10,239 bases of DNA from Saccharofermentans sp. (GCA_024695565.1 JAILHX010000112.1:1-10239), one strand, 5' to 3'. Shown: positions 1-6,841, counted from the first letter of the stretch. The notes: generated from the sequence alone by a model not told the origin. Translations and numbers: made by a program.

Positions 1-7
1 AATATCC

Positions 8-13
8 AGGAGG
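8..13 (+). promoter_or_regulatory. Ribosome binding site of fba
   Basis: AGGAGG lies eight bases before the ATG at 22. It is a full-strength Shine-Dalgarno sequence and fixes the start of the aldolase. Confidence 0.9.
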
Positions 14-21
14 ACATATAT

Positions 22-990
22 ATGGCATTGGTAACAACGACCGAGATGTTCAAGAAGGCTTATGACGGCGGTTATGCTGTTGGTGCTTTCAACGTTAACA
101 ACATGGAAATCGTTCAGGGAATCACAGAGGCAGCAGGCGAGCTCAAGAGCCCAGTTATCCTTCAGGTTTCAAAGGGTGCTAGAGCTTATGCTAACCACAC
201 CTATCTCGTAAAGCTTGTTGAGGCAGCTATCATCGAGAATCCTGATATCCCGATCGCACTTCACCTTGACCACGGTGATACATTCGAGCTTTGTAAGTCA
301 TGCATCGACGGCGGATTCACATCCGTAATGATCGACGCTTCTTCCAAGTCTTTCGAGGACAACATCGCACTCACAAAGCAGGTTGTTGAGTACGCTCACG
401 ATCACGGCGTAGTTGTTGAGGCTGAGCTCGGCACACTCGCAGGCATTGAGGACGAAGTTGTTGTAGAGGCTGGCCACGAGAGCTACACAAGACCTGAAGA
501 GGTTGAGGAATTCGTATCCAGAACAGGCTGCGACTCACTCGCTATCGCTATCGGTACATCCCACGGCGCTTACAAGTTCACAGCAGCACAGTGCACAAGA
601 AATGAGGATGGTATCCTTGTACCTCCTCCGCTCCGTTTCGACGTTCTCGAAGAGTGCATCAAGAGACTCCCTGGTTTCCCTATCGTTCTCCACGGTTCTT
701 CTTCCGTACCTCAGGAGTTCGTTAAGATGGTTAACCAGTATGGCGGAAACATGCCTGATGCAGTTGGTATCCCTGAAGAGCAGCTCCGTAAGGCAGCTAC
801 ACTCGCTGTATGCAAGATCAACATCGACTCCGATATCCGTCTTGCAATGACAGGTAACATCCGTAAGTACTTCGCAGAGCATCCTGATCACTTCGATCCC
901 CGCCAGTACCTCAAGCCCGCTCGTCAGGCAGTTAAGGACATGGTTGCTCACAAGATTAAGTACGTTCTCGGTTCAGACGGTAAGGCTTGA
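22..990 (+). CDS. fba: Class II fructose-1,6-bisphosphate aldolase
   Basis: This 322-residue cytosolic enzyme is a zinc-dependent class II aldolase. It reversibly cleaves fructose 1,6-bisphosphate to dihydroxyacetone phosphate and glyceraldehyde 3-phosphate in glycolysis and gluconeogenesis. Seen in the sequence: the LHLDHG motif with the probable catalytic Asp83 and zinc ligand His84; Glu135 in EAELG; zinc ligands His181 (GTSHGAYK) and His224 (VLHGSSS); and the NIDSD phosphate-binding motif at 267-271. The FNVNN segment near residue 23 is also typical. Length is within the usual range for the family, so the gene looks complete. The start at 22 is set by AGGAGG at 8-13, eight bases upstream. 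The gene ends in a strong terminator, so it closes its transcription unit; its promoter lies outside the window. The highly regular codon choice suggests high expression (inference). A tagatose-bisphosphate aldolase is the main alternative, but glycolytic FBA is more likely. Confidence 0.96.
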   Translation: MALVTTTEMFKKAYDGGYAVGAFNVNNMEIVQGITEAAGELKSPVILQVSKGARAYANHTYLVKLVEAAIIENPDIPIALHLDHGDTFELCKSCIDGGFTSVMIDASSKSFEDNIALTKQVVEYAHDHGVVVEAELGTLAGIEDEVVVEAGHESYTRPEEVEEFVSRTGCDSLAIAIGTSHGAYKFTAAQCTRNEDGILVPPPLRFDVLEECIKRLPGFPIVLHGSSSVPQEFVKMVNQYGGNMPDAVGIPEEQLRKAATLAVCKINIDSDIRLAMTGNIRKYFAEHPDHFDPRQYLKPARQAVKDMVAHKIKYVLGSDGKA

Positions 991-1020
991 TCTTAAGTCC
1001 ATTAACTTAAAACCTACTAA

Positions 1021-1047
1021 GACCGCTCCTTTCGGGGCGGTCTTTTT
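1021..1047 (+). terminator. Intrinsic terminator of fba
   Basis: GACCGCTCC (1021-1029) pairs with GGGGCGGTC (1034-1042) over nine base pairs with one wobble and a four-base loop, and a run of T follows. It sits about 30 bases after the aldolase stop codon. The opposite strand lacks a T-run on the other side, so it works on the plus strand only. Confidence 0.93.
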
Positions 1048-1074
1048 TGGTTTTGGTGTATTCAGATTCCCGTT

Positions 1075-1098
1075 AAAATTCCCGTTATGAAACGGGAA
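1075..1098 (-). terminator. Possible weak terminator of the MATE gene
   Basis: TTCCCGTT (1079-1086) and AACGGGAA (1091-1098) form a perfect 8-bp stem with a four-base loop. Read on the minus strand the hairpin is followed by TTTT (1078-1075), which fits a weak intrinsic terminator for the MATE gene ending at 1197. Second copies of CCCGTT (1069-1074) and AACGGG (1103-1108) flank it and could extend the structure across a 4x4 internal loop. The U-tract is short, so the role is tentative. Confidence 0.45.
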
Positions 1099-1118
1099 AA
1101 TGAACGGGATTTTGTCAT

Positions 1119-1196
1119 GTGCCCGAAAATAATATGGCCGTGTGCCCGGAAAAATAACGATGCGCGCCCGAAAAATAAGATGCGTGTCCGCTAAAA
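1119..1196. repeat. Degenerate tandem repeat, about four units of 20-23 bp
   Basis: The units share a TGCCCG-like core followed by an A-rich AAAAATAA stretch and GATGCG. Cores lie at 1120-1125, 1143-1148, 1165-1170 (CGCCCG) and 1185-1190 (TGTCCG), giving periods of 23, 22 and 20 bases; the last unit is partial. The array directly abuts the stop codon of the MATE gene. Spacers of unique sequence are absent, so it is not a CRISPR. The function is unknown. Confidence 0.7.
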
Positions 1197-2582
1197 TCAC
1201 AACGCCGCCTTCGCCTTATCTTCCTCAGCCCACCTGCGCTCGATGCGCCTGAAGATGATGCGGGCAATTATCATGCCGACGAGGCCTGCCGCGATCCACG
1301 CGAAGGGATCGGACGCCACTGCGATGTAGTAGTTGTGAATGTATATCGAATAGAAGGATGTGATCATTCTGGCGGCAAGTTCTACGAAGCCGAGGATCAT
1401 GGCGATGCCGGCAAATCCCACGGACTGGATCGTGTGTCTGAAGATAAAGATCATCGCGAGGAAATAGTAGCAGACCGCGCACTCGATGATGTATGTTCTG
1501 GCCCACGGGATGTAGATCGATATGTCGACTTCGGTGTCAAAGAAGATCCAGAGAACGTGGGGCACCAGGAAGATCGCGAGCAGTGCGGATACTATGGAAT
1601 AGACGACGTAGATCTTAAGCGATGCGTTGACGCCCTGACGGATCCTTTTCATGTTGCGTGCGCCGTAGTTCTGACCGGCATAAGCTGCCATGGTCTGACC
1701 GATGGTGAACATGCCCTGGGTGATGACGTTCTGGAACTTGCTTGCTGCGGTGATTGCTGTAACTGCAACAGAATCGAATGTGTTAAAAGCACTCTGCATG
1801 ATGACCGTGCCCGAAGCCGTGATACCGTACTGGACGGCCATCGGGATACCGTAGCGGAGCTGCTGTCTGATGGTTGCGGGACTGAATTTCCAGTCGCCTT
1901 TTGCAGGCCTTAATGTCGGCATCTTGGCGTAAATGTAGATGATGCAGGGGACAACGGCCAGACCCTGTGAGATGACAGTTGCCAGTGCCGCGCCAAATGT
2001 TGCCATATGGAAAACGATTATGAACAGAAGGTCCAGGCAGATGTTCATGCCGGCCGAAAACAGCAGGAAGATAAGCGGCATCTTGCTGTTGCCGATGGCC
2101 CTCATCAGCGAGGCGCAGTAGTTGTACATGATCATGCAGATGATCCCCGCACAGATGGTCGAGATGTATGAATATGAGTATTCGAAGATTGCAGCAGGCG
2201 TGTTCATGAGCGTCAGCAAAGGTCTCATGAAGACAAGACCTATGGTTGTGATGACGGCTGCGACTGCGAGCGAGAGAAAGAAGCCGTTGGTGACGGATGC
2301 CTTGACTCCGCGGGAATCAAGAGCGCCGTATTTCTGGCTGGTCACAATGGTAAAGCCCGTGACAAGACCGTTCGAGGTTCCGATCATGAGGAACATGATG
2401 GTGCCCGTCGCACCGACGGCTGCAAGGGCATCAGGGTTTACATATCTGCCGACGATGATGGTGTCCACGATGTTATAGAACTGCTGGGCGATGTTGCCGA
2501 GCAGGAGGGTCATCGTGAACTTGAGGATTATCGACATCGGGTTGCCCTTTGTCATGTCTATATCGGTTCTTTTTGCTGACAT
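1197..2582 (-). CDS. MATE-family multidrug/toxin exporter
   Basis: A 461-residue integral membrane protein of the MATE family, expected to have twelve transmembrane helices in two homologous halves (about residues 15-225 and 235-450). Family members export cationic drugs, toxins or metabolites in exchange for Na+ or protons. Visible marks are the N-terminal pattern KGNPMSIILKF, then GNIAQQFYNIVDTIIVGRYV, which is typical of clostridial MATE proteins, the long hydrophobic segments, and the equivalent second-half segment with GQTMAAYAGQNYGARN. Length is normal for the family. The ATG at 2582 is preceded by GAAGG five bases upstream. A second in-frame ATG ten codons in (2555) lacks a good ribosome site but would match the start MTKGNP common in relatives. 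It is transcribed away from the GH3 gene. The substrate cannot be read from the sequence. Confidence 0.93.
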   Translation of the reverse strand: MSAKRTDIDMTKGNPMSIILKFTMTLLLGNIAQQFYNIVDTIIVGRYVNPDALAAVGATGTIMFLMIGTSNGLVTGFTIVTSQKYGALDSRGVKASVTNGFFLSLAVAAVITTIGLVFMRPLLTLMNTPAAIFEYSYSYISTICAGIICMIMYNYCASLMRAIGNSKMPLIFLLFSAGMNICLDLLFIIVFHMATFGAALATVISQGLAVVPCIIYIYAKMPTLRPAKGDWKFSPATIRQQLRYGIPMAVQYGITASGTVIMQSAFNTFDSVAVTAITAASKFQNVITQGMFTIGQTMAAYAGQNYGARNMKRIRQGVNASLKIYVVYSIVSALLAIFLVPHVLWIFFDTEVDISIYIPWARTYIIECAVCYYFLAMIFIFRHTIQSVGFAGIAMILGFVELAARMITSFYSIYIHNYYIAVASDPFAWIAAGLVGMIIARIIFRRIERRWAEEDKAKAAL

Positions 2583-2591
2583 ATAAACCTT

Positions 2592-2607
2592 CGAAAATCA
2601 ATTTTCG
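2592..2607. promoter_or_regulatory. Inverted repeat in the MATE leader
   Basis: CGAAAAT (2592-2598) and ATTTTCG (2601-2607) form a perfect 7-bp inverted repeat with a two-base centre. It lies between the probable -10 box and the ribosome site of the MATE gene. This is a suitable place for a repressor operator; as RNA, the very short centre would force a smaller stem. Its role is inferred from position only. Confidence 0.4.
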
Positions 2608-2612
2608 TGCAC

Positions 2613-2618
2613 ATTATA
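2613..2618 (-). promoter_or_regulatory. Probable -10 box of the MATE promoter
   Basis: On the minus strand this reads TATAAT, an exact consensus -10 hexamer, 31 bases upstream of the MATE start. No good -35 hexamer lies at 16-18 bases; the 17-base position reads ATTAAT. A weak or activator-dependent promoter is possible. Confidence 0.5.
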
Positions 2619-2664
2619 GTACCCTAGCACTGAATATTAATATCACAATGCTTGTAATTGTGTA

Positions 2665-2784
2665 ATATTGGCGGTTAACCAAAAAAGCACCGCCAAAGTT
2701 CACTTGTTGTTTACATGCTGTTATTTCCTAAAACAAGAAAAGCATAATAAATGCGGGTAATATAAGAGCAGTCACCGCCAATAT
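2665..2784. repeat. Three copies of ACCGCCAA in the divergent intergenic region
   Basis: ATATTGGCGGT at 2665-2675 is the exact reverse complement of ACCGCCAATAT at 2774-2784. A further CACCGCCAA lies at 2688-2696 and forms a closer inverted repeat with the first copy (TTGGCGGT, 13 bases, ACCGCCAA). These flank the region where the GH3 promoter should be. They may be binding sites of a sugar-responsive regulator, but the regulator is not in the window. Confidence 0.5.
2707..2734 (+). promoter_or_regulatory. Weak candidate promoter of the GH3 gene
   Basis: TTGTTT (2707-2712) and TAAAAC (2729-2734) are separated by 16 bases and resemble sigma-A hexamers. The match is modest, and other AT-rich stretches nearby could serve instead. 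Confidence 0.25.
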
Positions 2785-2816
2785 GAGGTATATTCAATTC
2801 GGATGGTAAATATCCC

Positions 2817-2821
2817 GGAGG
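2817..2821 (+). promoter_or_regulatory. Ribosome binding site deciding the GH3 start
   Basis: GGAGG stands eight bases before the ATG at 2830. It lies inside the reading frame that an ATG at 2803 would open, and so favours the shorter protein. Confidence 0.85.
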
Positions 2822-2829
2822 TTTCATTA

Positions 2830-5643
2830 ATGAACGAGATTATCCTTGATTGGAAAGCATATACGGAGGCTGCTGTTAAAACGGCCTGCGAAGGCATCGT
2901 CATGCTCGAGAACAAGGGAAACGTGCTGCCCCTTAAGAAGGGTTCGCGCGTCGCTTTGTTCGGCAGGATGCAGACGCATTACTACAAGTCCGGAACAGGT
3001 TCCGGCGGCATGGTCAACGTCAACCACGTTGTTGACATAAGAGAAGGTCTCAATGACTGCCCTGATATCGCGTTGGATTCAGAGCTCATGGACATATACG
3101 ACAAATGGGACAGCGAGAATCCCATTGATGCAGGACTCGGCTGGGGCAAGGAGGCATGGTCTCAGCCCGAGATGCCTGTATCTCCTGACCTCGCGAAAAC
3201 ATTAAGCTCACGCAACGACGTTGCGGTGATCATCATCGCGAGAACGGCAGGCGAAGACCGCGACAACTCCGCAGAGAAGGGCGCTTTCTATTTGAGCGAC
3301 AGCGAAGAAGAGATGCTCGCTTCCGTCACATCCGCTTTTGAGAACACCGTTGTTCTCCTTAATGTCGGCAACATCATCGACATGTCTTTCGTCGCTAAAT
3401 ACGATATCAAGAGCGTGCTCTACATCTGGCAGGCCGGCATGATCGGAGGCACTGCCGCAGCTCGCATCCTCTCAGGCAAAGAATCACCTTCAGGTGCGCT
3501 TTCAGACACTATCGCGAAGTCTCTTGACGACTACGCTTCCTCTGCAAATTTCGGCAACGTCGATATCAAAGAGGACATATATCAGGAAGATATTTTCGTA
3601 GGCTACAGATACTTCTCGACATTTGCAAAAGACGCAGTTCTCTATCCCTTCGGAGCAGGCCTGTCATATACTTCATTCGAACTTGCTGACAGCGAATTCA
3701 CATTCGCTGACGACGTTGTAACCATAAGCGTTACCGTTAAGAATACAGGTGACAGATCGGGTAAGAAGCCTGTCATGCTTTACTGCAAAGCACCTGACGG
3801 CAAGCTCTCCAAGCCTTCGAGAGTTCTGGTCGGATTTACGAAGACCGGCGCGATAACAGAAGGCGGTGAAGAGCGAGTTACGATCACTGCTCCCGTAAGA
3901 CGTTTTGCTTCATTTGATGACGACGGCAGGACCGATCCCGGCAAGACCGGCTTCGTGCTCGAAAAGGGTACATACGAGTTCTTCCTCGGCAGCGACTTTA
4001 TCTCAGCAGAACCTGTCGGCACGATCACGATCGCTCAGGACAGGCTCCTCGAAGAGCTCGCTACAGCGCTCGCTCCAACAAAGGCATATAAGCGTCTGAC
4101 CGCGATTCCAAACGGCGACGGCACATATTCAAAGGGCGAAGAGGAAACTCCTTTGGCGACAGAGAATTTCCTCGATTCCAGAATGGACCGCGTGATGCCG
4201 GAGATACCCCAGACGGGCGATAAGGGCATCAAGCTTGCTGACGTTAAACACGGCAGGAATACGATGGAAGAGTTCGTTGCGCAGCTTACAGACGAAGACC
4301 TCTGCCTCATCATCAGGGGCGAGGGCATGGGCAGCCCCAAGGTCACGATCGGCACCGCTGCCGCATACGGCGGCATCACCAAAGAGCTCAAGGCAATGGG
4401 CGTTCCCACGCTCTGCTGCACAGACGGTCCTTCAGGCATGAGGCTCGATTCGGGCAAGAAAGCATTCTCTCTTCCTAACGGTACGTGCCTCGCATCCACA
4501 TTCAATGTTGATATTGTTGAAGAGCTCTACACATATCTTGGTGTTGAGATGCTCTCGAATAAGATCGATGCTCTCTTGGGCCCCGGAATCAACATTCACA
4601 GACATCCGCTGAACGGAAGAAACTTCGAGTATTTCTCCGAAGATCCACTCCTTACGGGACTTATGGCAGCCGCTCAGGTCAAGGCATTAGAGAAGAGCGG
4701 AGTAACGCCCGTTATCAAGCACTTCTGCGCCAACAACCGTGAGACTAACAGACGCGGCATGAGTTCGCGCGTCTCATCAAGAGCGCTCCGCGAGATCTAC
4801 CTTCCGGCATTCGAGATCGCGATCAAGGAAGGCGGCGCGAGGAGCGTCATGACCAGCTATAACATGATCAACGGCATCTACAGCGCCAACCATTACGACC
4901 AGAACACCATGATCCTCCGCGAGCAGTGGGGCTTTAAGGGCCTCGTCATGACAGACTGGTGGGCATACATCAACAAGGAAGTTACGCTTGCCGAGAAGTA
5001 TTCTCTTGAAGACCACTCCGTCATGGCCAGATCGCAGAACGATGTCTACATGGTCTGCACATCCGTCGAGCGCGAAAATCTCCTTGAGGCAGACACCTAC
5101 AAGGAACTGACAGAAGGCGACGGCTCCAACATCACGCGCGCCGAGCTCCAGAGAAATGCCATCAACATATTGAACTTTGCCATGAATACTCCCGCGATGG
5201 ACCGCGTTGAAGGCAGGGAAGTTACCATCGAGCACATTGACAGCCCGTTCAAGGATGACGACGTAGAAGTCGATTCCGATGTTTTCTATTCACTGGACGA
5301 TGAAGTCACCATCGAGTGCAAAGTTAAGACATCGCGCGGCCAGGACTTCGTATTCGGCATTACGAGCCAGAGAGCCGGCCACATCCTGCTTGAATTCACG
5401 GGCCGCTCAAATCTCGGCGAACTCGCGCAGATCCCGATGTCTTTATTTGCCACGAGCATTCCCGTCGGAGTCTTAACATGGAACGGCACGAACGGCGAAC
5501 TCGTTACCAAGCAGATCGAGAGCATGCTTTATACCAAGAACTGCGTTTTCCGCGCTCACTTCCAGTCCGGCGGAGTCACGATCACATCGCTCAAGGTCAA
5601 GTATTTAAGACCATTGGACGGCGTCGAGGGACAGCCCGAATAA
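2830..5643 (+). CDS. Permuted glycoside hydrolase family 3 enzyme (beta-glucosidase-like)
   Basis: A 937-residue glycosidase with the GH3 domains in swapped order. Residues about 15-250 match the GH3 C-terminal (alpha/beta) domain, with the probable acid/base Glu142 in AGEDRD followed by FYLSDSE. Residues about 290-395 are a fibronectin-III-like domain. Residues about 477-745 are the TIM-barrel domain, with substrate-binding Asp532 (DGPSGMR), NFEYFSEDP at 598-606, Lys630-His631 and the probable nucleophile Asp709 (VMTDWW). Residues about 790-937 form an extra beta-rich C-terminal region that I do not recognise. No signal peptide is visible, so it should act in the cytoplasm on imported oligosaccharides, probably releasing beta-linked glucose or xylose. 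The ATG at 2830 is chosen because GGAGG (2817-2821) lies eight bases upstream; an ATG at 2803 lacks such a site. Specificity is inferred from the family only. It is a single-gene unit ended by a terminator. Confidence 0.93.
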   Translation: MNEIILDWKAYTEAAVKTACEGIVMLENKGNVLPLKKGSRVALFGRMQTHYYKSGTGSGGMVNVNHVVDIREGLNDCPDIALDSELMDIYDKWDSENPIDAGLGWGKEAWSQPEMPVSPDLAKTLSSRNDVAVIIIARTAGEDRDNSAEKGAFYLSDSEEEMLASVTSAFENTVVLLNVGNIIDMSFVAKYDIKSVLYIWQAGMIGGTAAARILSGKESPSGALSDTIAKSLDDYASSANFGNVDIKEDIYQEDIFVGYRYFSTFAKDAVLYPFGAGLSYTSFELADSEFTFADDVVTISVTVKNTGDRSGKKPVMLYCKAPDGKLSKPSRVLVGFTKTGAITEGGEERVTITAPVRRFASFDDDGRTDPGKTGFVLEKGTYEFFLGSDFISAEPVGTITIAQDRLLEELATALAPTKAYKRLTAIPNGDGTYSKGEEETPLATENFLDSRMDRVMPEIPQTGDKGIKLADVKHGRNTMEEFVAQLTDEDLCLIIRGEGMGSPKVTIGTAAAYGGITKELKAMGVPTLCCTDGPSGMRLDSGKKAFSLPNGTCLASTFNVDIVEELYTYLGVEMLSNKIDALLGPGINIHRHPLNGRNFEYFSEDPLLTGLMAAAQVKALEKSGVTPVIKHFCANNRETNRRGMSSRVSSRALREIYLPAFEIAIKEGGARSVMTSYNMINGIYSANHYDQNTMILREQWGFKGLVMTDWWAYINKEVTLAEKYSLEDHSVMARSQNDVYMVCTSVERENLLEADTYKELTEGDGSNITRAELQRNAINILNFAMNTPAMDRVEGREVTIEHIDSPFKDDDVEVDSDVFYSLDDEVTIECKVKTSRGQDFVFGITSQRAGHILLEFTGRSNLGELAQIPMSLFATSIPVGVLTWNGTNGELVTKQIESMLYTKNCVFRAHFQSGGVTITSLKVKYLRPLDGVEGQPE

Positions 5644-5673
5644 GCGCAGCATTTTATTAAGATAGGAATTTGT

Positions 5674-5681
5674 TATAAAAT
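5674..5681 (+). promoter_or_regulatory. Candidate -10 region of the repeat-tailed membrane protein gene
   Basis: TATAAAAT at 5674-5681 resembles the TAAAAT -10 boxes upstream of the next two genes. No convincing -35 box is found; the 17-base position reads TTTATT. The predicted start near 5688 falls inside the left arm of the GH3 terminator. Confidence 0.4.
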
Positions 5682-5684
5682 AGG

Positions 5685-5715
5685 GTCGGCTCATTTTTTG
5701 AGCCGACTATTTTTA
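5685..5715 (+). terminator. Intrinsic terminator of the GH3 gene
   Basis: GTCGGCTCA (5685-5693) and TGAGCCGAC (5699-5707) form a perfect 9-bp stem with a T5 loop, followed by TATTTTTA. It lies about 40 bases after the GH3 stop and only 11 bases before the start of the next gene. Confidence 0.9.
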
Positions 5716-5726
5716 CAAGGGGATAT

Positions 5727-6758
5727 ATGAGAAGAGATTACTTCACATGCGTATTCTTGGCACTTATCGCGGGCGCTCTGATGTTCGTCTGCTTTAAGCC
5801 GCTCTACTTTACCTTTGAAGGGATCATCCCGAGAGACTTCTCTTTGCTCGAGCGCTTCTCCAGCGTCTGCTACGTGTTGTTCTTTATCTTCTTCCTGCCT
5901 TTTTTCGCAGCCTTCAAGAAGAAAGAATGGGTCAACTGGGGCCTCGCGGCATACGGTCTCCTGGCATATTTCCCGCTGTGGTTCTATCCTGCACAGGAAG
6001 CCATCCAGGGCGACAACGCCAAGCTCACATCCATGCTCGGCGCGCTCGTTTTAAGAACCATCTACGACGTAATGCAGGCGCCTTTCGCAGCCCTCTCCAA
6101 GCTTATCGGAGACGGTGCCGCATCCAAGATCGTATACTGGCTTCTGCCCGTCGCGATCTTCTGGCCGATCGTATTAAGGATCGTCCGCTTCTACAGAAGA
6201 GCATATCTGTCCGAACAGCTCAACCCCATGACTACCGATCAGGCTGCCCCGTCCTCGAAAACCCCTGAAGCTCCTGACAAGCCCGAAGTCCTGGGCACCG
6301 TCATCACGGCACCCGTTACGGCACAGACACCTGCAGACATTACACGCAAATCTCCCGCCGCTGAGAAAACAGACGACGATATAAACATGCCTCCTTCAGA
6401 GCCCGAAGAAAAACAGGCAATGAAAGAAGGCCCTTCTGCCAGACGTGCCGGCGTCAGAGCACCCGTAAGACCTGTTCACATCGGTGTCGGCGCTCCCGAA
6501 AAGGAGACTGCCGGGTCCCTCGAAGCAGGCCCCAAGAAGGAACCTGCTAAACCCAAGTCAGACGAAGCCATCGAACTCGGCGCGCCGAAGCCCAGGAGTG
6601 ACGAGGCTATCCCGATGCCGGCGCCCAAGCCGAAGGCCGACGAGGCTATCCCGATGGGCGCTCCGAAGTCCGATGACGCCATCCCGATGGGCGCTCCCAA
6701 AAAGAAGGACGACGACGTTATAGAGCTGGGCGCTCCTTCTGATGAAGGCAAGGAATAA
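5727..6758 (+). CDS. Unrecognised four-helix membrane protein with a repeat-bearing cytosolic tail
   Basis: I do not recognise this 343-residue protein. Hydrophobic helices lie near residues 6-26, 46-63, 69-88 and 134-155, with a possible amphipathic segment at 103-123. Positive residues at MRRD, KKKEW and RFYRRAY place both ends in the cytosol. From about 160 the chain is a low-complexity tail rich in Pro, Ala, Lys, Asp and Glu. Residues 276-338 are five degenerate copies of a 13-residue unit, roughly PKSDEAIPMGAPK, with AI(P/E)(M/L)GAP as the constant core; GVGAPEK just before is a likely decayed copy. The ATG at 5727 follows AAGGGGAT (5717-5723). Such a tail suggests a flexible arm offering repeated short binding motifs, but no partner is known. 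The gene lies between the GH3 gene and the HlyIII gene, each with its own signals, so context gives no function. Confidence 0.85.
   Translation: MRRDYFTCVFLALIAGALMFVCFKPLYFTFEGIIPRDFSLLERFSSVCYVLFFIFFLPFFAAFKKKEWVNWGLAAYGLLAYFPLWFYPAQEAIQGDNAKLTSMLGALVLRTIYDVMQAPFAALSKLIGDGAASKIVYWLLPVAIFWPIVLRIVRFYRRAYLSEQLNPMTTDQAAPSSKTPEAPDKPEVLGTVITAPVTAQTPADITRKSPAAEKTDDDINMPPSEPEEKQAMKEGPSARRAGVRAPVRPVHIGVGAPEKETAGSLEAGPKKEPAKPKSDEAIELGAPKPRSDEAIPMPAPKPKADEAIPMGAPKSDDAIPMGAPKKKDDDVIELGAPSDEGKE
6552..6740 (+). repeat. Coding tandem repeat, five units of about 39 bp
   Basis: The repeat encodes residues 276-338 of the membrane protein. Four units have 13 residues and the fourth has 11. The units differ mainly at the variable first two residues and at P/E and M/L inside the core. 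The DNA copies have drifted while the protein pattern is kept, which suggests selection on the peptide (inference). Confidence 0.8.
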
Positions 6759-6777
6759 TGACCATAAAGCCTTTAGG

Positions 6778-6806
6778 TTGAAAACATACCTTACACCTTG
6801 TAAAAT
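6778..6806 (+). promoter_or_regulatory. Promoter of the HlyIII-family gene
   Basis: TTGAAA (6778-6783) and TAAAAT (6801-6806) are separated by exactly 17 bases, a good sigma-A promoter. It lies just after the stop of the previous gene and about 35 bases before the next start. No terminator is seen between the two genes, so read-through could add to expression. Confidence 0.75.
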
Positions 6807-6841
6807 AGTACGGTTGAGTAAGACGCAGGAGATTCAGATCA

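Noticed and set aside
993..1010. TTAAGT/ACTTAA inverted repeat just after the fba stop
   Set aside because: It is AT-rich and weak, and the clear GC-rich terminator follows directly; a separate role cannot be supported.
1119..1196. Possible CRISPR array
   Set aside because: The units are short, degenerate and directly joined, without unique spacers of constant length, and no cas gene is present.
973..1200. A 75-codon minus-strand reading frame over the repeat between fba and the MATE gene
   Set aside because: It starts with GTG overlapping the MATE stop, has no good ribosome site, and its peptide simply mirrors the tandem repeat and then runs through the fba terminator.
1335..2478. Plus-strand open frames opposite the MATE gene
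   Set aside because: They lack ribosome sites and their peptides show no family features; they are shadows of a clear membrane-protein frame.
2803..2829. Upstream ATG giving nine extra residues to the GH3 protein
   Set aside because: There is no Shine-Dalgarno sequence before it, and the GGAGG for the ATG at 2830 lies inside this stretch.
4035..5235. Long minus-strand frames inside the GH3 gene
   Set aside because: They are antisense shadows without start signals; the GH3 frame contains all conserved motifs over the same bases.
6476..6751. Minus-strand frame over the repeat tail giving a Gly/Ala/Ser/Ile-rich repeat peptide
   Set aside because: It is the antisense reading of the coding repeat and has no ribosome site; the plus frame is continuous with the membrane domain.
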